A stretch of DNA of 5,135 nucleotides from Actinomycetes bacterium (lineage in GTDB: Bacteria > Actinomycetota > Actinomycetes > Actinomycetales > Cellulomonadaceae). Positions within the stretch are counted from its first letter, which is position 1; each line of letters starts with the position of its first letter. The stretch is taken from positions 1-5,135 of the forward strand of contig JAEXEM010000190.1 in NCBI GenBank assembly GCA_023401045.1. Reading direction: 5' to 3'. The notes beneath the pieces are model-generated. The model saw only the letters and a list, made by a program, of their open reading frames with translations, was not told the origin of the DNA and searched no databases. Below are positions 1-5,135 of this stretch, piece after piece. Made by a program: the position numbers and the translations under genes.

Positions 1-263
1 GTGCGGTGCCCGAGCGCGGCGAGCAGCAGGGCGAGACCGCGGGCGTCGAGGAACGTCACGGCCGAGACGTCGACGTCGAGCCCGGAGCGGGCGAGCTGCC
101 CGACGGTCGCGAGCAGGGGCCCGTCGACGAGGGCGGCGTCGACCTCGCCCTGCAGCACGAGCCGTGGCGTGCGCCCCGCGTGCAGCCGCACGGCCCCGGC
201 GGCGGCGCTGCGCAGCTCGGTGACCCGCGCGGCCGCGGCGGGTCGCGTCCCCTCGGCAGGCAT
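1..263 (-). CDS. STAS-domain protein (anti-sigma factor antagonist-like), C-terminus cut off by the window edge
   Basis: This is a reverse-strand gene whose first 87 codons are visible. STAS proteins of the SpoIIAA/RsbV type bind anti-sigma kinases and so free a sigma factor; others act as small phospho-switched adaptors in the cytoplasm. After a loose Ala/Arg-rich N-terminus (about 1-33), residues 34-42 (RLVLQGEVD) match the first STAS strand and its GE(V/L)D turn. Residues 64-81 match the 'D-(L/V)-S-x-V-x-F-x-D-x-x-G-L' core, here VDVSAVTFLDARGLALLL. The family is usually 100-120 residues, so some 20-30 are missing. In the core, the SpoIIAA DSSG motif reads D73-A74-R75-G76, so the phosphorylatable serine is absent. 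The ATG at 263-261 is chosen because GGAAAGG lies 7 bases upstream; a GTG at 191-189 has no such site. The STAS fold assignment is fairly sure; a sigma-factor role is inference. Confidence 0.78.
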   Translation of the reverse strand, partial: MPAEGTRPAAAARVTELRSAAAGAVRLHAGRTPRLVLQGEVDAALVDGPLLATVGQLARSGLDVDVSAVTFLDARGLALLLAALGHR

Positions 264-270
264 GACACGA

Positions 271-277
271 CCTTTCC
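271..277 (-). promoter_or_regulatory. Ribosome binding site of the STAS gene
   Basis: On the reverse strand the sequence reads GGAAAGG, followed by 7 bases and then the ATG at 263-261. It is close to the Shine-Dalgarno consensus at near-ideal spacing and is the main reason for choosing this start codon. Confidence 0.65.
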
Positions 278-312
278 GGAGCCCCGACGAGGCCGCGTCT
301 TGACCCGGGGGA

Positions 313-341
313 AAGGTAGGCGACGAACGTGCGCTCCGCAA
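313..341 (-). promoter_or_regulatory. Candidate housekeeping-type promoter for the STAS gene
   Basis: On the reverse strand TTGCGG (341-336) is separated by exactly 17 bases from TACCTT (318-313), a fair match to a vegetative actinobacterial promoter (TTGnnn-N17-TAnnnT). Transcription would start near 306, giving a leader of about 40 bases that contains the ribosome binding site. Short motifs of this kind occur by chance, so this is a prediction only. Confidence 0.4.
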
Positions 342-472
342 CGCACCCCTGGCCCGGCCCGGGCCCTCGGCTCCCGCGCGCCCGTCGGCTCGCGTCTCCG
401 TCGGCCGGCCCCGGGGGCACGGGCGTGGCCGGGCGCGTGCGCGGGTGTCGGTGGTCGGGGGGATGCTGGGCA

Positions 473-489
473 GAACGGGACGGAACGGG
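473..489 (+). repeat. Short direct repeat upstream of the ABC operon (possible regulator site)
   Basis: GAACGGG occurs at 473-479 and again at 483-489, starting exactly 10 bases apart, or about one helical turn. A third partial copy, GAACGG, is at 526-531. The position about 95-110 bases before the ATPase start would suit an activator or repressor site, but no regulator gene lies in the window to support this and the repeats are short. Confidence 0.25.
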
Positions 490-569
490 CCTGCGGCCGA
501 TGAGCCCGGCGTGCGGCGGCGGTCGGAACGGTGGCAGGCGGACGGTGCACGGGGACGTACGGGGCACAT

Positions 570-576
570 GGGGTGG
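570..576 (+). promoter_or_regulatory. Probable ribosome binding site for the ABC ATPase gene
   Basis: GGGGTGG ends 5 bases before the ATG at 582. It favours that start over the in-frame GTGs at 531, 573 and 576. The spacing is slightly short and the region is G-rich in general, so the support is moderate. Confidence 0.45.
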
Positions 577-581
577 TGCGG

Positions 582-1565
582 ATGGCGGCGACGATCACGG
601 CCACGGGCCTGACGAAGAGGTACGGCGAGGTGGAGGCCCTGCGCGGCCTCGACCTCGAGGTGCCGCAGGGCACGGTGCTGGGGCTGCTCGGCCCCAACGG
701 CGCCGGCAAGACGACGGCGGTGCGGATCCTCGCGACCCTGCTGCGCCCGGACGGCGGCTCGGCGAGCGTCGCGGGGGCCGACGTGCTGCGCGAGCCGGAG
801 CGGGTGCGCGAGCGCATCGGGCTGTCCGGCCAGTACGCGGCGGTCGACGAGTACCTCACCGGTGCGGAGAACCTCGAGATGATCGGGCGGCTCTACGGGT
901 TCCCGGCGCGGCGCGCGCGGGCCCGCGCCCACGAGCTGCTCGCGCGGTTCGACCTCGCGGACGCCGGCGGGCGGCCGGCGAAGACGTACTCCGGCGGCAT
1001 GCGGCGCCGCCTCGACCTCGCGTGCGCGCTCGTCGCGGACCCGCCGGTCGTCGTCCTCGACGAGCCGACGACGGGCCTGGACCCGCGCAGCAGGATGAGC
1101 ATGTGGGACGTCATCGCGTCGCTCGCACGCGCGGGCACGACGCTGCTGCTGACGACCCAGTACCTCGAGGAGGCGGACCGGCTCGCCGACGCCATCGTCG
1201 TCATCGACCACGGGCAGGCGATCGCCCGCGGCACGGCCGACGAGCTCAAGGCCCAGGTCGGGGGCGAGCGGGTCGAGGTGCTGCTGGCGGACGTGTCCGG
1301 GGCCGCGGCCGCGCGGGCCGCGCTCGCCTCGGTCGCCGCGGAGGAGGACGTCCACGTCGACGCCGACGGGCGCGCGCTGTCCGTCGCCGTGACCGACGGC
1401 ACCGACGCGCTGCGTCGCGCGCTCGACCGGCTCGACGCGGCCGGCGTGCGCGTGCTCGAGGCGGGGCTGCGGCGCCCCACCCTCGACGACGTCTTCCTCA
1501 CGCTCACCGGCCGCCCGGCCGAGGAGGCCGTGCCCAGCGAGCCCGAGCCGGCGGTGACCCGATGA
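582..1565 (+). CDS. DrrA-like ABC transporter ATP-binding protein (drug-resistance/export family)
   Basis: This 327-residue cytoplasmic ATPase energises an ABC-2 type exporter made with the next gene. The nucleotide-binding domain (about 4-220) is intact: Walker A GPNGAGKTT (37-45), Q-loop Q84, signature YSGGM (136-140), Walker B VVVLDEP (156-162, with D160 and E161) and D-loop GLD (165-167). The H-switch position reads TTQYLEEAD, so Gln193 stands where most ABC ATPases have His; this TTQYL motif is typical of the DrrA (daunorubicin/doxorubicin resistance) family, as is the length of about 330. A C-terminal accessory domain (about 225-310) ends in the family motif LDDVFLTLTG (301-310), then an acidic tail. 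The ATG at 582 is preferred because translation before it looks non-coding and GGGGTGG precedes it; a GTG at 573 is possible. The stop overlaps the permease start (ATGA), so the two are translationally coupled. The substrate cannot be read from the sequence. Confidence 0.93.
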   Translation: MAATITATGLTKRYGEVEALRGLDLEVPQGTVLGLLGPNGAGKTTAVRILATLLRPDGGSASVAGADVLREPERVRERIGLSGQYAAVDEYLTGAENLEMIGRLYGFPARRARARAHELLARFDLADAGGRPAKTYSGGMRRRLDLACALVADPPVVVLDEPTTGLDPRSRMSMWDVIASLARAGTTLLLTTQYLEEADRLADAIVVIDHGQAIARGTADELKAQVGGERVEVLLADVSGAAAARAALASVAAEEDVHVDADGRALSVAVTDGTDALRRALDRLDAAGVRVLEAGLRRPTLDDVFLTLTGRPAEEAVPSEPEPAVTR

Positions 1566-2365
1566 CCACGCTCACGCGCACGTTCGCCGACACCCACGTC
1601 GTGGCGAAGCGCAACCTGCTGAAGATCCTGCGGGTGCCCGAGATCCTCGTGGCCGTCCTCGTCTCGCCGATCATGTTCGTGCTGCTGTTCGCGTACGTGT
1701 TCGGCGGCGCCATCGACCCGGGCGGCGCGATCGACTACCGCGAGTTCCTCATCCCGGGGATCTTCGCCCAGACCGTCGTCTTCGGTGCGACGTTCACCGG
1801 GGCCGGGATCGCCGACGACATGCAGAAGGGCATCATCGACCGGTTCCGGTCGCTCCCGATGTCCCAGTCCGCGGTGCTCGCCGGCCGCACGGCCTCGGAC
1901 GTCGTCTACAACGTGCTGTCGCTGGCGATCATGGCGCTCACGGGGCTGGTCGTCGGCTGGCGGGTGCGTGGCTCCCTGCTCGACGCGGTGGCGGCCTTCG
2001 CGCTGCTCCTCGTCTTCGCGTACGGCGTCAGCTGGATCATGGCGCTCGTCGGGGTGCTCGTGCCGAGCGTCGAGGTCATCAACAACGCGTCGTTCATCGT
2101 CATCATGCCGCTGACGTTCATCTCCAACGCGTTCGTGCCGCTCGAGTCGTTCCCCGAGCCGCTGCAGCGCGTCGTCGAGTGGAACCCGGTCTCGACACTC
2201 ACCCAGGCGTGCCGCGAGCTGTTCGGCAACGTCGACCCACGGGTGCCCGTGCCGGACGCGTGGTCGATGCAGCACCCCGCGCTCTACACGCTGCTGTGCG
2301 TCGCCGTCATGCTCGTCGTGTTCGCTCCGCTCGCCATCGCGCGGTACCGGCGCACGTCGCGGTAG
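1562..2365 (+). CDS. DrrB-like ABC-2 type transporter permease
   Basis: This 267-residue integral membrane protein forms the channel partner of the preceding ATPase. Hydrophobic segments suggest six membrane spans: about 28-48, 62-82, 112-132, 141-166, 173-193 and 236-258. The N-terminus (1-27) is cytoplasmic and amphipathic. The loop after span 2, DDMQKGIIDRFRSLPMS (85-101), is the conserved cytoplasmic stretch of ABC2_membrane/DrrB permeases that contacts the ATPase. Also typical is the block from F186 to P209 (F-I-S-N-A-F-V-P, then PLQRVVEWNP) at the end of span 5. It ends in a basic tail, RYRRTSR. The ATG at 1562 overlaps the ATPase stop by 4 bases, with only a weak ribosome site (GGCGGTG), so translation should depend on coupling. 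Length is normal for the family. Export of a hydrophobic drug or antibiotic is the family role; the actual substrate is unknown. Confidence 0.92.
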   Translation: MTTLTRTFADTHVVAKRNLLKILRVPEILVAVLVSPIMFVLLFAYVFGGAIDPGGAIDYREFLIPGIFAQTVVFGATFTGAGIADDMQKGIIDRFRSLPMSQSAVLAGRTASDVVYNVLSLAIMALTGLVVGWRVRGSLLDAVAAFALLLVFAYGVSWIMALVGVLVPSVEVINNASFIVIMPLTFISNAFVPLESFPEPLQRVVEWNPVSTLTQACRELFGNVDPRVPVPDAWSMQHPALYTLLCVAVMLVVFAPLAIARYRRTSR

Positions 2366-2378
2366 GCCGCCCGCGACG
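2355..2378 (+). repeat. Small inverted repeat spanning the permease stop codon
   Basis: CGTCGCGG (2355-2362) and CCGCGACG (2371-2378) are exact reverse complements with an 8-base loop that contains the TAG stop. It may form a small mRNA hairpin at the end of the operon. It is short and GC-rich, so chance is possible. Confidence 0.35.
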
Positions 2379-2379
2379 C

Positions 2380-2391
2380 TGTCGGCCGACA
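2380..2391. repeat. 12-bp perfect palindrome TGTCGGCCGACA
   Basis: This is a gapless palindrome 15 bases after the permease stop codon and about 160 bases before the glgP promoter candidate. It could be a protein-binding site or part of the transcript-end structure; the sequence alone does not decide. Confidence 0.35.
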
Positions 2392-2409
2392 CGACGAAGG
2401 TGCTGTCGA

Positions 2410-2450
2410 GGGCCCGGTGCGGGGTTTGTTGTGCACACCGCACCGGGCCC
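2410..2450. terminator. Strong hairpin, probable transcription terminator of the transporter operon
   Basis: GGGCCCGGTGCGG (2410-2422) pairs perfectly with CCGCACCGGGCCC (2438-2450), giving a 13-bp GC-rich stem with a 15-base loop. It begins 45 bases after the permease stop. No T-run follows on either strand, so it is not a classic intrinsic terminator; high-GC actinobacteria often have such hairpins without a T-tract. The loop contains its own 8-bp palindrome TGTGCACA (2430-2437), which is unusual for a plain terminator. An alternative pairing of GAGGGCC (2408-2414) with GGCCCTC (2454-2460) is also possible. Confidence 0.6.
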
Positions 2451-2552
2451 GTCGGCCCTCGCCGGGTGAGAGGTCGATGAGAGCTGGGGGCGGCACGGCG
2501 CGATTTCCCGTTCAGCAGGGGGTTCGGCGGGCCTCGGCGGGTCGTAGCGCCC

Positions 2553-2581
2553 TGGCTCAACGCACGCTCGCCAACTAGCGT
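2553..2581 (+). promoter_or_regulatory. Candidate glgP promoter for a leaderless mRNA
   Basis: TAGCGT (2576-2581) fits the actinobacterial -10 pattern TAnnnT. A weak -35-like TGGCTC (2553-2558) lies 17 bases upstream. The hexamer ends 7 bases before the GTG of glgP, so transcription would begin at or next to the start codon. No Shine-Dalgarno sequence is seen in the intervening TGCGAAA. Together these support a leaderless transcript. Confidence 0.5.
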
Positions 2582-2588
2582 TGCGAAA

Positions 2589-5072
2589 GTGACTGAGAAC
2601 CGTGTCAACGACACCGCGCTGGTGACCGCCCCCCAGCACTCCGTCGAGGGCTTCGTCAAGGAGTTCCTGCGCGAGCTGCACTTCGGGCAGGGCGTGACGA
2701 TGGAGCGCGCGAGCGTCAACGACCAGTACCTGGCCCTGGCGCGCACGGTCCGTGAGTACCTCATGGCACGGTGGATCGAGACGCTGCGCCGCCAGCGCGA
2801 CGCCCAGGCGAAGTCGGTCGGCTACCTGTCCGCCGAGTACCTGCTGGGGCGTCAGCTCGACAACGCGCTCCTCGCCACCGACATGACCGACATCGTCGAG
2901 CAGGGGCTGGCCTCGCTCGGCATCGACCTCGCGACGCTGCGCGAGCAGGAGGTGGAGCCGGGCCTCGGCAACGGTGGCCTCGGACGCCTCGCCGCGTGCT
3001 TCGTCGACTCCCTCGCGACGATGAGCGTGCCGTGCATCGGCTACGGCATCCGGTACGAGTACGGCATCTTCCGTCAGACGTTCGTCGACGGCTGGCAGGT
3101 CGAGCAGCCCGACACGTGGCTCGACCTCGGCGCCCCCTGGGAGTTCCCCCACCCCGAGGCGGCCGTCACCGTGCAGTTCGGCGGCTCCACCGAGAAGTAC
3201 GTCGACGACGACGGCGTCGAGCGCTCGCGCTGGGTGCCGGCGTGGACGGTGCTCGGCGTGCCGTACAACTACATGGTCCCCGGCTACCAGAACGGCCGCG
3301 TCAACACGCTGCGGCTGTGGAGCTCGCGGGCGACCAAGGCCTTCGACCTCGAGATCTTCAACGCCGGCGAGTACGTCGAGGCCGTCCGCGCCCAGACGTT
3401 CGCGGAGAACATCTCCAAGGTCCTCTACCCCGAGGACTCGACGCCGCAGGGCAAGGAGCTGCGCCTGCAGCAGCAGTACTTCTTCGTCGCCTGCTCCCTG
3501 CGCGACTTCGTCGACAACGTGCTGCCGGCGGACTTCGACCTGCGCCGCCTGCCCGAGCGCATCATCTTCCAGCTCAACGACACGCACCCCGTCATCGCGG
3601 TGCCCGAGCTCATGCGGATCCTCGTCGACGAGAAGAAGTGGGCGTGGGACGAGGCGTGGGCCGTCACCCGCCAGTGCTTCGCCTACACGTGTCACACCCT
3701 GCTGCCCGAGGCGCTCGAGGTGTGGCCGGTCGAGCTGCTCGGCCGGCTGCTGCCGCGTCACCTCGAGATCATCTACCGCATCAACGAGGAGTTCCTCGCC
3801 GGGGTCGCCGAGCGCTACCCCGGCGACGAGGCGCGCCTCGAGCGGATGTCGATCATCGCCGAGCGCCCCGAGCGGTCCGTGCGCATGGCGTACCTCGCGA
3901 CGGTGGCCGGCTCGAAGGTCAACGGCGTCGCCGAGCTGCACTCCCAGCTGCTGCGGGACAAGGTGCTGCCGGACTTCTCCGAGTACTGGCCCGAGAAGTT
4001 CACCAACGTCACCAACGGCGTCACCCCGCGCCGGTTCGTCAAGCTCGCGAACCCGGGGCTGTCCGAGCTCATCACCGACGCCATCGGCCCGGGCTGGGTG
4101 ACCGACCTCGAGCGGCTGCGGGAGATGGAGCCGCTCGCCGACGACGCCGAGTTCCGCGAGCGGTTCCGTGAGGTCAAGGCCGCGAACAAGCGGCGCCTCC
4201 ACGACCTCCTCGAGCGCCGCGACGGCATCGTCCTGCCGTCCGACGCCATGCTCGACGTCATGGTCAAGCGCCTGCACGAGTACAAGCGCCAGACCCTCAA
4301 GGTGCTCCACATCGTCGCGCTGTACGAGCAGATCATCAGCGGCGAGCTGGACCCGACGTCGATCCCGCCGCGGGTGTTCGCGTTCGGTGCCAAGGCCGCG
4401 CCCGGCTACAAGATGGCCAAGCAGATCATCGGGCTCATCAACCACGTCGGGGCGACCGTCAACAACGACCCCCGGGTCAAGGGCGCGCTCACGGTCGTCT
4501 TCCCGCCGAACTACAACGTCACGCTCGCCGAGACCCTCATCCCGGCGGCCGACCTGTCCGAGCAGATCTCGCTCGCCGGCAAGGAGGCGTCGGGCACGGG
4601 CAACATGAAGTTCGCCCTCAACGGTGCGTTGACGATCGGCACGGACGACGGCGCCAACGTCGAGATCCGCGAGCTCGTCGGTGACGACAACTTCTTCCTC
4701 TTCGGGATGACCGAGCCCGAGGTCGAGGCGCTCGTCGCCGAGGGGTACACCCCCAAGGACTTCTACGAGAGCGACCCGCTCCTGCGGCGGGCCATCGACC
4801 GCATCGCGTCCGGTACGTTCGCCGGCGGTGACCCGTCGGTGTTCCAGCCGGTCGTCCACAACCTCCTGCACGACGACCCGTTCCTCGCGCTCGCGGACTT
4901 CCGGTCGTACGTCGACGCGCAGGCGCGGGTCGACGACGCCTACCGCGACGTCGAGGGGTGGACCCGCTCGGCGATCCTCAACGTCGCGCGCACCGGGTTC
5001 TTCTCGTCCGACCGCTCGATGTGGGACTACATCGACCGCATCTGGCACGCGAACCCCGTCGTCTCGCGCTGA
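2589..5072 (+). CDS. glgP: Glycogen/starch/alpha-glucan phosphorylase (GT35 family)
   Basis: This 827-residue cytoplasmic, PLP-dependent enzyme splits the alpha-1,4 chain ends of glycogen or maltodextrin with phosphate to give glucose-1-phosphate. It aligns along its whole length with the E. coli GlgP/MalP and animal phosphorylase type as I recall those sequences. Landmarks are SAEYLLGRQL (81-90), the GLGNGGLGRLAACF loop (125-138), LNDTHP (329-334), the YTxHTLLPEALE block with active-site His369, FTNVTNGVTPRR, VKRLHEYKRQ (559-568) and KAAPGYKMAK. PLP-binding Lys674 lies in EASGTGNMKF (666-675), followed by ALTIGTDDGANVE. The end (WTRSAILNVARTGFFSSDR, then IWHANPV) matches the E. coli terminus, so the gene is complete. 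The GTG at 2589 is supported because residues 18-56 align with the N-terminal helices of E. coli GlgP; an ATG at 2700 would remove them. The N-terminus shows no counterpart of the animal RKQIS phosphorylation site. Preference for glycogen versus maltodextrin cannot be told. Confidence 0.97.
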   Translation: MTENRVNDTALVTAPQHSVEGFVKEFLRELHFGQGVTMERASVNDQYLALARTVREYLMARWIETLRRQRDAQAKSVGYLSAEYLLGRQLDNALLATDMTDIVEQGLASLGIDLATLREQEVEPGLGNGGLGRLAACFVDSLATMSVPCIGYGIRYEYGIFRQTFVDGWQVEQPDTWLDLGAPWEFPHPEAAVTVQFGGSTEKYVDDDGVERSRWVPAWTVLGVPYNYMVPGYQNGRVNTLRLWSSRATKAFDLEIFNAGEYVEAVRAQTFAENISKVLYPEDSTPQGKELRLQQQYFFVACSLRDFVDNVLPADFDLRRLPERIIFQLNDTHPVIAVPELMRILVDEKKWAWDEAWAVTRQCFAYTCHTLLPEALEVWPVELLGRLLPRHLEIIYRINEEFLAGVAERYPGDEARLERMSIIAERPERSVRMAYLATVAGSKVNGVAELHSQLLRDKVLPDFSEYWPEKFTNVTNGVTPRRFVKLANPGLSELITDAIGPGWVTDLERLREMEPLADDAEFRERFREVKAANKRRLHDLLERRDGIVLPSDAMLDVMVKRLHEYKRQTLKVLHIVALYEQIISGELDPTSIPPRVFAFGAKAAPGYKMAKQIIGLINHVGATVNNDPRVKGALTVVFPPNYNVTLAETLIPAADLSEQISLAGKEASGTGNMKFALNGALTIGTDDGANVEIRELVGDDNFFLFGMTEPEVEALVAEGYTPKDFYESDPLLRRAIDRIASGTFAGGDPSVFQPVVHNLLHDDPFLALADFRSYVDAQARVDDAYRDVEGWTRSAILNVARTGFFSSDRSMWDYIDRIWHANPVVSR

Positions 5073-5088
5073 CGGCCTGCCCGGCGAC

Positions 5089-5120
5089 CGAGGCCCCACC
5101 CCGACCGGGGTGGGGCCTCG
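5089..5120 (+). terminator. Transcription terminator hairpin after glgP
   Basis: CGAGGCCCCACCCC (5089-5102) and GGGGTGGGGCCTCG (5107-5120) form a perfect 14-bp stem with a 4-base loop (GACC), 16 bases after the glgP stop. It is followed only by mixed T/G/C, not a T-run. A T-poor hairpin like this is common at gene ends in high-GC actinobacteria. It could act in both directions if a convergent gene lies beyond the window. Confidence 0.8.
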
Positions 5121-5135
5121 TGCGTCGTCGGGCGC

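Larger units (their letters stand above)
264..581. other. Divergent intergenic region between the STAS gene and the transporter operon
   Basis: This stretch of 318 bases is extremely GC-rich and contains no convincing gene: translations in all frames are Arg/Pro/Gly/Ala-rich and resemble no family. The left end holds the STAS promoter candidate and ribosome binding site. The right end must hold the control region of the ABC operon, but I see no clear -35/-10 pair for it. The only repeated element of note is GAACGGG at 473-479 and 483-489, with GAACGG again at 526-531. A GGCCCGGGCC palindrome at 356-365 is probably only a result of composition. Confidence 0.6.

Noticed and set aside
300..328. 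TTGACC (300-305) as the -35 box of a plus-strand promoter for the ABC operon
   Set aside because: No -10-like hexamer lies 16-19 bases downstream (ACGAAC at 323-328 does not fit), and it would imply a leader of about 250 bases.
356..365. GGCCCGGGCC palindrome in the divergent spacer
   Set aside because: It is made only of G and C in a stretch of almost pure G/C, where such palindromes are expected by chance.
56..859. Reverse open frame covering the STAS gene, the spacer and the ATPase start
   Set aside because: It is Pro/Arg/Ser-rich, has no domain, and runs in another frame than the STAS protein, which has a ribosome site and matching motifs.
329..1561. Open frame upstream of and in frame with the permease, suggesting an N-terminally extended or fused protein
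   Set aside because: The translation before 1562 is Arg/Gly/Ala-rich noise in a different frame from the ATPase. Family similarity begins at the ATG at 1562.
893..2764. Long reverse-strand open frame (about 620 codons) across the ABC genes
   Set aside because: It is rich in H, D, E, R and S with no recognisable domain and crosses two clear plus-strand genes and a spacer; it is a composition artefact.
2307..5099. Very long reverse-strand open frame (about 930 codons) opposite glgP
   Set aside because: Its translation is a low-complexity string of D, E, R, V, G and L, as produced by the antisense of high-GC coding sequence. The plus strand carries a full-length, motif-perfect phosphorylase.
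1..5135. CRISPR arrays, tRNA or rRNA genes, insertion sequences, att sites, toxin-antitoxin or defence genes
   Set aside because: I found no regularly spaced repeats, tRNA-like or rRNA-like stretches, transposase motifs or defence domains on either strand by eye.

Overview
The window is very GC-rich throughout, with third codon positions almost always G or C, a GTG start and ATGA gene coupling. It looks like chromosomal DNA of a high-GC actinobacterium. The protein style would suit a Cellulomonas-like member of the Micrococcales, but that placement is inference and rests on no marker gene.

Layout. On the minus strand, running off the left edge, is the N-terminal part of a STAS-domain protein of the anti-sigma-factor-antagonist type (1-263). 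It has a good Shine-Dalgarno sequence and a plausible promoter. A divergent, GC-rich spacer (264-581) separates it from a plus-strand pair. This pair is a daunorubicin-resistance-type (DrrA-like) ABC ATPase (582-1565) and its DrrB-like ABC-2 permease (1562-2365), joined by a 4-base ATGA overlap. A 223-base spacer (2366-2588) follows, holding several inverted repeats, including a 13-bp perfect hairpin that probably ends the transporter transcript. Next is a complete long-type glycogen/starch/alpha-glucan phosphorylase, glgP (2589-5072). Its GTG start lies 7 bases after a TAGCGT -10 hexamer, so its mRNA is predicted to be leaderless. A 14-bp perfect hairpin (5089-5120) closes the gene.

How the genes work together. 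The ATPase and permease should form one membrane exporter, as two ATPase and two permease subunits; the substrate is unknown and is probably a drug, antibiotic or lipid-like hydrophobic compound. GlgP is a separate unit that releases glucose-1-phosphate from glycogen or maltodextrins. The STAS protein is a third unit and is divergently transcribed. I see no functional link between the three units.

I found no undescribed multi-gene system here. The points most worth a second look are the STAS protein lacking the usual phosphorylatable serine, the predicted leaderless glgP transcript, and the cluster of inverted repeats between the transporter and glgP.
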